From Symbiodinium natans (Eukaryota > Sar > Dinophyceae > Suessiales > Symbiodiniaceae), in contig CAJNDS010002354.1 in NCBI GenBank assembly GCA_905221605.1, positions 62,001 through 126,000 of the forward strand: DNA of 64,000 nucleotides, read 5' to 3'. Below the pieces are notes generated by a model. That model searched no databases. It saw only the letters and a list, made by a program, of their open reading frames with translations, and was not told the origin of the DNA. Both the position numbers and the translations under genes were made by a program. This document shows positions 29,966 to 41,690 of this stretch, one piece after another (positions within the stretch are counted from its first letter, which is position 1; the number at the start of each line of letters is the position of its first letter).

Positions 29966-30289
29966 GTTCGGCTCGGTCGTGGAGGTGTTCATTGAGTTGT
30001 CGCCCTCAGGGCCCTCGTCTAAACCGAGGAGCGCGCAGGTACTGTGGAGCACAGATGCAAGCATGTGCCCCCTTTTTGGAACCCCGAAAGTATAAATGCA
30101 TCACCCCTCACGGCCATACCGGCCGTGCCCATGGAGCTGTGCGGCCGAAGCCACTTGCTCAAGACGCCGGAGAAAGCCCTGGAAGTCGGAGAGGAGGCTG
30201 CTTGCGCGTTTAGGGTTGAAGGTTTAGGGAGTGTCGGGGATGGGAAGCTGCAGGTATCAGGTTCCCAGGGGGCCGAATCAGGCCACAGA

Positions 30290-30440
30290 ATCAGCTCCGC
30301 GAATCCGATCGGACGTAGGATCGAATCAGATCCGCCTGCCCGGGCCCGGATCGGATACCCCATTCTACGAAACGGATCGCCTCGGGCCCCAATCGGCTCA
30401 AGACTCAAGACATGGGGGGGGGTTTTCAGGGGGGTCCCAG
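30290..30440. other. ATCGGATC-rich stretch
   Basis: Recurrent GATCGGA/CGGATCG words with no ORF I trust. The open frames here are low in support. Confidence 0.3.
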
Positions 30441-30472
30441 GAAGCTTCTCCAAGCGATCTGGGGGGTCCCAC

Positions 30473-31020
30473 GGCGAGCTCCTCCTATACACGAGCCACG
30501 CCATGGTTGGTTGGCTTGGAATGCCTGTCGTAAAGATGCCAGTAAGTAAGATAAAAAGGTGGTCATTTAAAAATATGTGACCACTTCTTAGATTTGCCAA
30601 AACAAAAACATCGAGCAATAACAACATATTCCAAGCTCTGAGGCATGCGAATTAAGGAAGCTTGCAAAAGTAGTTCTGTCCAACGGCAATCTCCTGGCAG
30701 AAACGACGCAGCCAGAAGGCCGTCTGACGGCAAGCTCCTTCTATACACAGCACACGCAACTGTCGGCTTGGCATGCCCTCCGCCCTCAGGTACGACGCCA
30801 AATCGGATGACAGTAGTCGTGAACGAAAACAAGCAGCAGGATGCGATCCAGACTTTCAATACTCCATGGCAATATTACAGGCTCGGAGGCATGCGAAGCA
30901 AGGAAGCCTGCAAAAGCAGGACAGGTGTCAGACGGCAAGCTCCTTGCTTACTGGACGCAGTCTATCAACGTCCATGAAATGGCGCGAAGAAAGAAAAGCC
31001 TGGCAAATGACACGCCGTCC
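30473..31020. repeat. Degenerate tandem repeat, about 210-255 bp unit
   Basis: Units start CGGCrAGCTCCTyCTATACAC at 30473, 30728 and (truncated) 30937. Each carries GAGGCATGCGAAnnAAGGAAGCyTGCAAAAG toward its end. Confidence 0.6.
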
Positions 31021-33060
31021 CTGCGAGATCGGATCGGCTCTAATCTAACCGGGACGTCCTGCAGCCATCATCTCGGGGTACGTTCTCAGACATAAAAACA
31101 ACATGATGCGGTACAGTCGTCCTGTGATCCACATGTCTCCGGCTTGGGTGCCGATACGTTGATCCGACTCGTACTGTGCTGATCCAGTTCGTTGTTTCTG
31201 TGATCCAGTTACCTCGCCCTGACTCCCACAAGTGCCTGATCCACTTTCTGGGAGCTGATACGTCTTCCTACCGCGCATGCTTTGCCGAAAACCGAGATTT
31301 GCAAGGCCCGTTCCGGGCTTCCTTACCCTCCTTCTTGCAAGGGGATACTCCTGGTTGAACTATAATAAACTCTCTGGAGTTAGTATTTGGTAGCTCTGGA
31401 GTGGTGTGGGGTCCTCTTGAGTTACTTGTTTCTGAGGGTTTAGGACATCCAGCTCCGCTGCTAGCCCTTGGCCGACCTTCCCCCCCAAAAAAAACAATGG
31501 GCAACTAACTCCCGATGCGATTCATTCAAAGAGTCTTGTCTCCACTGCCGGCCTTTGAAGTAGAGTTTTGCGGGAGGACAGCTCTGAGGAGGAGTGCATG
31601 TGGTAACATGCTTTCTGCAGCCTTCGGTCGGTTTGAAGATGATGCGATGTCCCTCTGCATGGTGAGGCCATGATGTTTCCCGACGGGCCCGCGCTGACCA
31701 TCGACGGTCTCGCGGTCGACGTTTATGCGACGGCCTCGGTGCACCTCTCGTTGAACCCTCACCGGCACTCCCTGCCCCGAACCTGGGACACCCCGAGCAT
31801 CCTGGAACTACCCTGCGATCTCTGTGTCTGCATCCCAGAAGCTGCACCCATCCCATTTCGAACACCCGATTTCGTTCCCGGCTGAGGATGGGAGTCCCAT
31901 GTACTTCTCACACGACAAGGCCGAGCAGCACGACCCAGAGCTTGAAGTTTTCAGCCTCCCTAAGCCTTGTCTGTCCTCGAAGGTGCAGGGCTGAAGCAAA
32001 GAGAAGCAAAGCACGTTGCAAGAAGGCAACGCTCGAATCCAACCCCGAAGCCCCCCCCCCGCCCACACGTGCGAGGAGCTTTCTCAGGGACACCTTTACA
32101 AAGTGGAGGCCCTCTGCGGGCGGATATCTCTGCTTCTTGTGACACCCAAACTTCAAGGACCCGTGGAAGGCTCATCAAACTTAAGCAGCCCTCGTATAGA
32201 ACCTTGTCATCCCTAGAACAGCAAGTCTCCTGTTGTCCCATTTGGTCTCGCAGAATCTCTCGAACCTTGAAACATCTATAGCCAAGCACGCCTACAACGC
32301 AATTCTTCTACACTCCCACCGTTGGGATTGTGGTTCAGAGCCTTACGGCGATTCTTGGTCGCGGCGTGCAGTGTTTCGGATCCTTATGTGAGCCGGAGCA
32401 TGGCCAAGCGGCAGCAGTGGGGATAGTTCCAGACTTCGGATACGTGATGCTTTCTAGGACCGCGCCCTGTGCAACCCATGAAGAGCTGCCTGAAATTCAA
32501 CGCTCATTAACCTGTTGCAGCACACTTCCCTAGTTAGCCTCGAAAGTCAGGAGTCTGCCACAAACCCTTGCGAAGCCTTTAGCCATTGCAATGCAAGCAG
32601 TCTTGCAGGCAAGGGACGGGTAGCATTGTGCCTGAGTTTGCGAGTTGGATATCTCAAAGCGGGAAGATTATAGGAGCCCATATGGGTACTTCCCCTTGCA
32701 TCCCTCAAAAGGGCCCCCTTATAAGGGTACCCCTGTTTTAGGAAACCCCCAGATTTAGGACACGCCCCACCCCTCCCCTCCCCCTCATGACTGAGAGAAC
32801 CCAGATCAGGCCCGCCGCCACGCTCGACAGCTGCGTGTGGAGCGACGGCACCGCGAGGAGAGACCTCCTATTTTTAGGGATCCCAGGGTTCTACAGGAGG
32901 GCTGCTTGATATCAGAGGCATTCCCTAAGTTCCCAAAAGAGAGCTTAACGGTGTTCAGGTGGTCTTAGCGGCACTCCTGGTGGACCTGCAGAAGGCCCGG
33001 CGATGCTCCTTCCTTCTGTCCAGAAAGTCTTGCGAGGTGAAGTCCTGCAACTCGCACCCC
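31021..33060. other. Unassigned region, no recognised gene
   Basis: TGATCC-rich words at 31130-31260. Overlapping open frames on both strands at 31460-32290 have no family match, and their mutual overlap argues against coding. A GGGTACCCC-type short repeat lies at about 32685-32745. Confidence 0.35.
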
Positions 33061-33500
33061 CCCCCCCCTCAGGGTTTAGGGTTTAGGGTTTAGGGTTTAG
33101 GGTTTAGGGTTTAGGGATGGTTCAGGGGTTTAGGATTTCGGAGTGTAGCCTGCCTTCATCCCGCGCGCTTTTGGTTTCAGCAGGAGGGTCCCGATTGCTC
33201 TTCAGGGTCTTGGGGCGCTAGAGGCATTTGGTGGTCGGAGCAAAACCCAAAAAACCCGAAGCCCTGGACCCTAAACCCTGAACCCTAAACTAACCCTAAC
33301 CCCTAAACCCTAAATCCTGAACCCTAAGCCCTAGACCCTAAACCCTAAACCCCAGAACAGGTCTGCAGCCTCGACTCGGATGGCGTCCTCCACGGCGAGT
33401 GCGCCCCGGCGCCGAAATCGGGCCACTCGGACGCATCGGTCGCTGTCCTGAGAGGGCCTTTCACGGTTTAGGGTTTAGGTTCAGGGTTCAGGGTTTTAGG
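33061..33500. repeat. Telomere-type arrays, mixed orientation
   Basis: TTTAGGG at 33071-33115, degenerate CCCTAAA at 33265-33353, TTTAGGG at 33465-33500. Confidence 0.88.
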
Positions 33501-33557
33501 GTGATTTGCTCTTATCCTCCATCCTTTCCCCTCTTGCCTCAGACGCCCATGAGGCTC

Positions 33558-33762
33558 CTACTTGACGGTTCATGGGTAGTCAAGTAGGGCTAGAGGTATG
33601 GCAATTATGCTCAGAGCCCTATGTTGGGCACTGATAACCCTATCCTAAACCCTAAACCCTAAACCCTAAACCCTAAACCCTAAACCCTAAACCCTAAACC
33701 CTAAACCCTAAACCCTAAACCCTAAACCCTAAACCCTAAGGTACTTATGAACCTCCAGGTAG
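33558..33762. mobile_element. Small inverted-repeat (MITE-like) element enclosing a CCCTAAA array
   Basis: The left end (33558-33579, starting CTACTTG) and right end (33741-33762, ending CCAGGTAG) are inverted relatives, 16 of 22 positions matching. They belong to the family best seen at 59249-59377. A regular CCCTAAA array (33644-33739) fills most of the interior. Confidence 0.5.
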
Positions 33763-36136
33763 CCCAGGTAGCCCAGGGGGCTGGAACAGCATGAAACACA
33801 CAGAGTCTTGTAAAAGCAGCTGACGCAACTCACCTGGTCTTCCTCCGCACCTCATCTACGACTTGCTTAAGAACCCCAAAAAAACACAAACATTCTTCCT
33901 TATTAAGGGTAATAGGGATTATGATTTTCGATTCTTTTGGGGGTCTTAAGCACATAGTAGTCATGCGGGGCGGTTCTCCAGGGGACCAACGCTTCCTCCC
34001 AAACCCTGCGGGGCAGGCAGCCCCACGTGCTGAGCTCAAGCCATGCACCCTAGGGTTTAGGGTTTACAGGGTTTAGGGTTTAGGGTTTAGGGTTTAGGGT
34101 TTAGGGTTTAGGGTTTAGGGTTTAGGGTTTAGGGTTTACAGGGTTTAGGGTTTAGTCTGAGAATCATGCCCGCCTCAACGCAAAAACCCTAAACGCTAAG
34201 CACCTAAGCCCTAAACCCTAAACCCTAAACCCTAAACCCTAAACCCTGGACAACACTTCTTTAAAGAAATGACTGTAGTTCAAAATAATTCTGTAGCAAC
34301 ACAATACGAGCCTAAACCCTAAACCCTGAGCCCTAAACCCGATAGCCCCAAAGGCCCGAAGGCCCCCTGGAAGGGCGAAGAACCCTCAAAATCCTTCGAG
34401 CCTTAAACCCTTGTCTCTAAACCCTAAACCCAAAACCCTGACCCTAAACCCTAAACCCTAAACCCTAAACCCTAAACCCTAAACCCTAAACCCTAAACCC
34501 TAAACCCTAAACCCTAAACCCTAAACCCTAAACCCTAAACCCCTAAGCCGCTTTCCACGAGCGCCCGAGCCGAGGCCGCGAGGCTCAGCGTGCGAGGCAG
34601 GGTTTTCGGTGAGGGGGTTTAGGGTTTAGGGTTTAGGGTTTAGGGTACCACTTGACTCGGGGCTGTAGTCGGCTCAATGCTCATGTTGGGCAACTACCAG
34701 GTTCAGGGTTTAGGGTTTAGGGTTTCGGGTTTAGGGTTTAGGGCTTAGGGTGTAGGGTTTAGGACTTAGAGTTTAGGGTTTAGGGTTTAGAGTTTAGGGT
34801 CTAGGGTTTAGGGTTTCGACTCACAATTAGGAGGAAGATCATCATTCCCCATTTTTTAGTCGGGGTGCTTCTTGCTTGAGATGTTCATGCTTAGTCGATG
34901 CCGATCCATGCGGATAGGTCTTGGCCTCAGCCCTAAACTCCCTAAACCCTAAACCCTAAACCCTAAACCTTAAACCCTAACCCCTAACCCCTTACCCCTA
35001 ACCCCTAACCCCTAACCCCTAAACCCTAAACCCTAAACCCTAAACCCTAAGCTCGAAACCCTAAAGCCTAAACCCAGAAGCCCAAAGCTTGAAGCGCACG
35101 GTCCCGCCTTGGAGGTTCGGGTTCTCTTTGGGGGAATTTGCCCCGGGGGATCATTTTCCGTTCGGGTCGCGGAATCCATGAGAGGGTGGAGTGTTCAGAG
35201 TTGAGGGTTGAGGCTTCAGGGTTGAGGGTTTAGGGTTGAGGGTTTAGGATTCAGGTCCTCGGTTGAAACCCTCCACCTTCCCCATCTGGCAAAGGCGCTT
35301 CCAGCGTGTCTGTGCCCGACGCCGGGCGCAGGCGCTGAGTTTCGGGGCTCAGGTTTTAGGGTTTAGGGTTTAGGGTTTAGGTTTGCACGTCTTGCGGCAG
35401 CGTGTCCCGTTTCCGTGGGGTTCGACTTTAAGGTCTTCGGCTTGAGACATGCTGGCCGCCCCTTGCATTGAGTAATCGATAGTCCGTACAATGCCAGTGG
35501 CTTGCATGGTCTTGAGCTTTCAGCATATGGTTTTTTAAGGGTTTGGCGATTGTTGATTGCATGCAAACAATCACAGTAGCAACAACATAGAAAAATAATT
35601 CGAGGTGAATACCCTGTTGTAATCGTACTGTAGGCTATGGTGGCCGTCAAGCCAGGGGGGCCGCGGACACCACTAAATTCTAGGGCTGTGAATCCGAGTC
35701 CTCCAGCCTGATCCACCATAAGAGCAGCCTCTTGGATAAGACGTTAGAATCCACGAGAACACAACCAAGCGAAGGCAGTGGCAGGACTTCGTTGTAGTGT
35801 CGGGGGGTCAGCACGCAACGCCAAGGGTCCCGCGGTACAGCACAGTGTGCTACCTACGGTGGAGTACCGTTTGTGACACGGCCTCGAACTTCGAACCCTT
35901 CAACAAACTCGCACTTTGCCCAGTTGAAGACCTTGACATATTCCGCTTTGTTAGCACTTCAAACGTTCAGTCGTGGCTGTTTCGAGCATGCCAAGTTAAA
36001 ACAAGCAGAATGGCTGACACGAAGCCGATGGTATGCACACCACACCATTGATTTTCCGCTCTTTTGTCGGCTCATCGTACGGGGAATGGCTGCTTTGTGG
36101 TGTAGCACTCCCTGAAGTTATGGCCTCTAGACTACT
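33763..36136. repeat. Telomere-type arrays with short spacers
   Basis: TTTAGGG at 34052-34154; CCCTAAA at 34205-34248 and 34416-34546; TTTAGGG at 34617-34645 and 34706-34816; CCCTAAA and CCCCTAA at 34938-35060; short TTTAGGG at 35355-35382. The spacer at 35385-36115 has open frames on both strands but no recognised gene. Confidence 0.85.
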
Positions 36137-36220
36137 CCCTAAACCCTAAACCCTAAACCCTAAACCCTAAACCCTAAACCCTAAACCCTAAACCCTAAAC
36201 CCTAAACCCTAAACCCTAAA
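36137..36220. repeat. Regular CCCTAAA array
   Basis: Twelve near-perfect units. Confidence 0.95.
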
Positions 36221-36300
36221 TTTAAGAGCCTCCGGCTCAAGCCGCCGACCCCGCTGGAGCATAGTTGAGACCCGCTCGCATGGAAGATCATCCCCGGCAG

Positions 36301-36580
36301 GTGGGTGGGGGTGGGGGGGGGAGGGGGGGGGGGTAGGGGGGGGGGGTGGGGGGGGGGGGGGGGGTGGGGGGGGGGGTTGGGGGGGGGGGGGTTGGGGGGG
36401 GGGGGGGGTTGGGGGGGGGGGGGGGGGGGGGGGGTGGGTGGGGGTGGTGGGGGGGGGGGGTGGAGGTGGGAAAAACGCTGATTTTGCTGAGGGCGCCCCT
36501 ACCCCCCCGTGCTGAACCCCCTGTTTACGCTGTGCGGGTGGCGCAGTCCTCCACGAAAAAATTGTGCACCGACCCCCCCC

Positions 36581-36625
<45 letters not shown>
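36301..36625. repeat. Long poly-G tract facing a poly-C tract
   Basis: About 165 bp of nearly pure G with scattered T or A (36301-36466), then about 100 bp of mixed sequence, then a pure C run (about 36581-36625). Together they could form a hairpin or quadruplex, or reflect a sequencing problem. Poly-Gly and poly-Pro open frames here are artefacts. Confidence 0.9.
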
Positions 36626-36626
<1 letters not shown>

Positions 36627-36939
36627 CGTTTTGGGGGGGTAAGGAGGGAAAGAGGGAGGTTTCACCTCCTTTTCCCATCCAACACGCCGCCAGAATCAAC
36701 AAACCCTAAACCCTAAACCCTAAACTGAGTGAGCCCGGGGCCGTCGAGCAGGGCGAACGCGCCGAAGCCGGCAGGCGAGGCCGCTCCGGAGCCAGAAGCC
36801 CTCCGGCGGGCGACGGAGCTCCAGTCCCGCAGGCAGCTGCGGGCTGCGCGGTGGACCCGGCAGGTCGCTGGCGAGAAACCCGTCAGGTCGCCCTAGAATA
36901 AGATACCCCAAACCTTCGGGTAAAACATCGCAACCTCCT

Positions 36940-37440
36940 GCCCGTGCCCGAGACCCCTGCCTGGGAGGCCCCTGCCTGGGGCGCCTGTCTGGAGGCCCCT
37001 CCCAGGCCCCTGCCTGCCTGTCTGGGAGGGGCCCCCCTGGCTGGGAGGGCCTGTTTGGGGCCCGGCCTGGGAGGCCCCTGCTCTGGCCCCTGCCAGGCCC
37101 CTGCCTGGGAGGCCCCTGCCTGGGAGGCCCGGGCCCCTGCCTGGGAGGCCCCTGCAAGGCCCCTGCCTGGCAACCCCTGGCTGGGAGGTTCCTGTTTGAA
37201 AGGCCCCTGGGAGGCCCCTGCCTGGGAGGCCCTGCCTGGGCGGCCCCTGCCTGCAAGCCCCTGCCTGGGAGGCCCCTGCCTGAGAGGCAATGCCTGGGCC
37301 CCCCCTGCCTGAAAGCTACCTGGGAGGCCCCCCTGCCTGGAGGCCCTGCCTGGGAGGCCCCTGCCTGGGAGCCCCTGCCTGGGAGGGCCCCTGCCTGGTA
37401 GGCCCCTGCCTGGGAGGCCCCCCTGCCTGGGAGCCCTGAC
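36940..37440. repeat. 15-bp minisatellite (GGGAGGCCCCTGCCT)
   Basis: Many imperfect copies. They produce long Gly/Pro/Arg/Gln-rich open frames on the minus strand (up to 257 codons), which I regard as repeat byproducts. Confidence 0.9.
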
Positions 37441-37443
37441 TCT

Positions 37444-37667
37444 GGTCTGAGGATTTTTGCAAGGGATCCAGATCCCCAGCCAGGACGCAGCATGCAAGGG
37501 CAAAGGCGGCAGCCAGCCCCAAGCCCAAACTTTCGGGTTTTGAAGTTTTGGAAAAACTTGCTGGGAGGCTGTGGCCCCCTGCCTGGGACTGGATCTGCTT
37601 ACCCGGCCTGAAAAACAGGCCTTGGCCTGAGGTGCCTGGCCCTTTCAGCTAGGGATCCAGATCCCCA
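37444..37667. repeat. 224-bp direct repeat, copy 1
   Basis: It aligns with 37756-37980 at an offset of about 312, with few differences. It contains GGGATCCAGATCCCC twice, a small palindrome. Confidence 0.85.
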
Positions 37668-37755
37668 ACAAGACGCACTGGGAGGCCCCTTCGAACGAAG
37701 GGAGGCCCTGGGAGGCCCCTGGCTGGGAGCTGCCTGGAGCCCCTTGCCTGGCTTT

Positions 37756-37980
37756 GGTCTGAGGATTTTTGCAAGGGATCCAGATCCCCAGCCAGGACGC
37801 AGCATGCAAGGGCGAAGGCGGCAGCCAGCCCCAAGCCCAAACCTTCGGGTTTTGAAGTTTAAGAAAAACTTGCTGGGAGGCTGTGGCCCCCTGCTTGGGA
37901 CTGGATCTGCTTACCCTGCCTGAAAAACAGGCCTTGGCCTGAGGTGCCTGGCCCTTTCAAGCTAGGGATCCAGATCCCCA
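37756..37980. repeat. 224-bp direct repeat, copy 2
   Basis: Second copy; a third partial copy (AGCCCCAAGCCCAAACC) follows at about 38014-38035. Confidence 0.85.
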
Positions 37981-38270
37981 GACGCAGCATCACCAAAAAC
38001 AAAAGGCGACAACCAGCCCCAAGCCCAAACCTTTGGGTTTTTCACTTTTAAAATGATTCACAAGGCCACCACGACTCCAACAAGGTCCAGCTGCAGCATC
38101 AGCGAAAGCGAAGAGACAAGAGAAAAATAGCAAAAGCACGATCAGAGTTCAAAAGAACCCTAAACCCGTAGAGGTTAAGGCGAGGGTGGAGTGCCAGCGG
38201 GGGTGGGCTTATGCAACTCGGGGCGCGCGCCTGGGTGCTTTCAGCACCAGCGCGCCCACTCATTGAGACA

Positions 38271-38800
38271 CCCTAAACCCTAAACCCTAAACCCTAAACC
38301 CTAAACCCTAAACCCTAAACCCTAAACCCTAAACCCTAAACCCTAAACCCTAAACCCTAAACCCAACCCCAAACGTTCCACCATCAAACCCCACTTTGGA
38401 AGTTCGTAGAACCCTACTTACAACGAACTAAACCACCCGTGAACCTCCAAGCAGATCCGGAGCCCCAAGCCCTAAACCCTAAGCCCTAAACCCTAAACCT
38501 AAACCCTAAACCCTAAACCCTAAACCCTAAACCCTAAACCCTAAACCCTAAACCCTAAACCCTAAACCCTAAACCCTAAACCCTAAACCCTAAACCAAAA
38601 CCTAAACCCAAACCATAAACCCTTAAACCCTACACCCTAAACCCTAAACCCTAAACCCTAAACCCTAAACCCTTAACCTAAACCCTAAACCCTAAACCCT
38701 AAACCCTAAACCCTAAACCCTAAACCCTAAACCCTAAACCCTAAACCCTAAACCCTAAACCCTAAACCCTAAACCCTAAACCCTAAACCCTGAACCCAAG
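38271..38800. repeat. Long CCCTAAA arrays
   Basis: Regular at 38271-38364 and again at 38465-38797 with a few slipped units. This is among the longest telomere-type tracts in the window. Confidence 0.95.
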
Positions 38801-39824
38801 CCCACCATCAGCTGGTGACAGACCTCAGAGCCAGCCCTGCCTGCGGTGGCTGACACCGTTTGCTGTTGGCTGTTGCCCACGGAGGCTGAATCTCCGTGAC
38901 TTTTGCTTACGGCTCAGGGTTGAGGGTGTAGGGCGGCGGGAGAGGGTTTTCAGTTGTTTGCGGCTCAAGAGTCTCTACCGCAGCTTCCAATCAACATGAG
39001 GTTGCGTTTTGCCGAGAAGATTGCTTCTCTTCATCCGCAAAGAAGCCCAGCAATGACCAAGACACGCATCGCCCCACCCCAGAACCCCAAAACGCCCAAA
39101 CCCAAAACCCGAATAAATCGTGAATGGCACAAGCCAGCCTCTCGGTAATGTCTACATGGCTTTGAGGCCTCTGCCATCTGGGGTTTCGGGCTCAAGGGGT
39201 TTTGGGGGTTCCGGTTTTCGGGTGCAGAGTTGGGGGGTTTGAACTTCAGAATCTTCAGATTACCACAACTACCCCCCCCCCCCTCCTCCCCCTGGAGTTT
39301 GCAAGCCCGGCGTTTCTGCCTGCCGCCCTTCATGCTTCATTCTACTGTAAAGTGCCTCCTAAGCCCATGAACTCCATATCCCCAACCTGCCCCTCCCCCC
39401 CAAACAAAAATGTCCTCCTCTCTGATGAAGAGGGGGTGGGGCTGTTGGGGCTGTCTTCACTTTCCTGCGAAGCTGCTGTGCCTCAAAGCCGGACAGGTAC
39501 TAGTCGCAGCAAGACGCGGTCATTAGCAAGCAGCCCTTGTAAGAGTGAGTATCGCAAGGACCTAGGAAAAGCCCATCTTTTGTCGCTCGGTCTCGTCCCT
39601 AGGGGCCCCTGAACTCATCTTCCTGAGCCCCGAGCCAAAGTGGGCAAGTACACGCCAGAGACATAGCAGCATGGCGGTAGCCATACCCTAAGCCCCGAAC
39701 CCATAGGCCCAGGCTTGACTTGGCAAGCAATGGAGCCCTCGGAGCCAGGGGAAAGCACGGCCGAACCAAGCGCCCTGGCGTTTGGGAAAGTGGGGGATTT
39801 TCGGGGCCTAGAATTTGGTCGCGG
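38801..39824. other. Spacer, no recognised gene
   Basis: Short open frames at 38954-39148 and 39202-39612 (+) have biased, repeat-like composition. Nothing else supported. Confidence 0.35.
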
Positions 39825-41690
39825 TTTAGGGTTTAGGGTTTAGGGTTTAGGGTTTGGGGTTTAGGGTTTAGGGTTTAGCGTTTTGGTCCTTTTTGAGGCC
39901 TTGAGGGCCTTTTTTGGAGGTTTCTGTCGGAGTCTCCCCGCCGTTCTCCGAGCCCTGAAGTCCCTGAGGCGTGACCGAGATGACGGCACAGGCGAGGCTG
40001 TGCTCCATGATTCGGGACCAGGAGGCCGCCAGACGCATCAGGGTTCTTAGAGTTTAGGGTTCGAGTTCAGGGTTTAGGGTTTAGGGTTTAGGGTTTAGGG
40101 TTTAGGGTTCAGGGTTTAGGGTTTAGGGTTGATGATCACTTTTTTTCTCTGGAAAAGGGGGGGGGTTACCGGTGATAATTGTGGAGCCGCTTTGTATGGG
40201 GGGGTGTACTCGAGCAGGATGGGTTCGTGCTTCCTTTGGCTGTCTCATCGTGAGTTAGTTCTTTCTACAAGAAGAGCGGTGGGAGTCTGATGGACTGCTC
40301 CATTATGGTGAAAAGATCGCTGGATAACGAAAAGTCTGAAAAAACGTGCAGAGCAGCATGGTATTCTCGTGGTGATTGCTAAGCCCTAAACCTTAAACCC
40401 TAAACCCTAAACCCTAAACCCCCGGCTTCCGGCTTCTTGGACCTCTTGGTCACAAGGAAGCTGTGCGGCATCTGCTGGCGATTCACCGCCAAGAGCTCGA
40501 GGTCTCGAGCGTTTTTTCGGGGCCTCGTGGTTTTCGGGTTTAGGGTTTAGGGCTAGGGTTTTGGTGTTTCTGGGATTTTCGGGGGGGGGGGGGGGGGGGG
40601 GTTTGGTGAGGTTTCTGGAGTTTCTGAGGTTTCTAGAATTTCTAGGGTTCAGGGGGGCTCATGGTTGTCGAGGTGAGCACGACGTTCAGAAAGTTCCGAG
40701 ATGGCAGCCTTTGAATCAAGGCCCTGTGTATTTTCAGGCCAATTTAAGGCGCTAAACCCTAAACCCCAAACCCCGAAACCCTAAACCCCAAACCAATCGA
40801 GCTTTGAGAGGATAATTCTCTTCGGCGGACTCCTACCAAAAAAATGCAGGTAAAGTTGTTCAAACCTTGAGTCCCACATCGCCTAAAATCTATGGAGGGG
40901 ATAAACAGTGATGCAACCCTAAACCCGAAACCCTAAACCCAAAACCCTGAACCCTAAACCCTTAACCCTTAACCCTTAACCCTTAACCCTTAACCCTGAA
41001 CCCAACCCTAAACCAAACCGTAAGGCCGAAAAAACATGAAAAGAGGTGGTGATGGCCGATTGCTTCGCCCCAATCGAGCACAACGGCCACGAGGGCGGCA
41101 AGCTGAATGGAAGGCTGCTCGAGCTTGGGTTTGGGTTTCGGGTTTAGGGTTAAGTCCCTTTTTGAGGGTTCCTCGGAAAAGACGGAGCCATTTATTCAGG
41201 GTACCCCGAGGGTTTAGGGTTTAGGGTTTAGGGTTTAGGGTTTAGGGTTTAGGGTTTAGGGTTTAGGGTTTGGAGTTTAGTGAGGCGTCTGGGAGGCTTG
41301 GGTTCTCAAGTTTCGGATCTCGCTTTTTCTTTTTGAGTCTCTTGCGCTTCTCTCGTTTTTTTTTTTTTTTTTTTTCGGTTTTTAAGTTTCGTATCTTTTG
41401 GTTGAGCCTGTTAAGTTTCTCAAGGTGTTCTTACGGTTTTACGTTTCTCAAGAGTGCCGTAAGATATTCAAGGTTCCTCGTGGCATGGAGAGTGGGGGCT
41501 TGAGGATCCTAGTGCAGACCCTAAACCCTAAACCCTAAACCCTAAACCCTAAACCCTAAACCCAAAACCCTAAACCCTAAACCCTAACCCCTAAACCTAA
41601 ACCCTAAACCCTAAACCCTAAACCCTAAACCCTAAACCCTAAACCCTAAACCCTAAACCCTAAACCCTAAACCCTAAACCCTAAACCCGC
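39825..41690. repeat. Telomere-type arrays with short spacers
   Basis: TTTAGGG at 39828-39880 and 40058-40130; CCCTAAA at 40383-40420; CCCTTAA variants at about 40950-41000; TTTAGGG at 41212-41270; regular CCCTAAA at 41517-41689. A G-run at 40581-40600 and a T-run at 41358-41375 interrupt it. Confidence 0.88.

Noticed and set aside
30398-30406. GGCTCAAG words (also at 36233, 38966 and 39187) as spliced-leader relics
   Set aside because: Only about 8 bases match and the preceding CCATTTT is missing.
31460-32290. Several overlapping open frames on both strands
   Set aside because: They contradict each other, show no motif and sit in GC-rich spacer DNA.
36346-36709. Poly-Gly and poly-Pro open frames
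   Set aside because: Products of homopolymer G and C tracts.
36720-37528. Long minus-strand Gly/Pro/Arg/Gln-rich frames (collagen-like)
   Set aside because: They are translations of a 15-bp minisatellite, which stays open in several frames.
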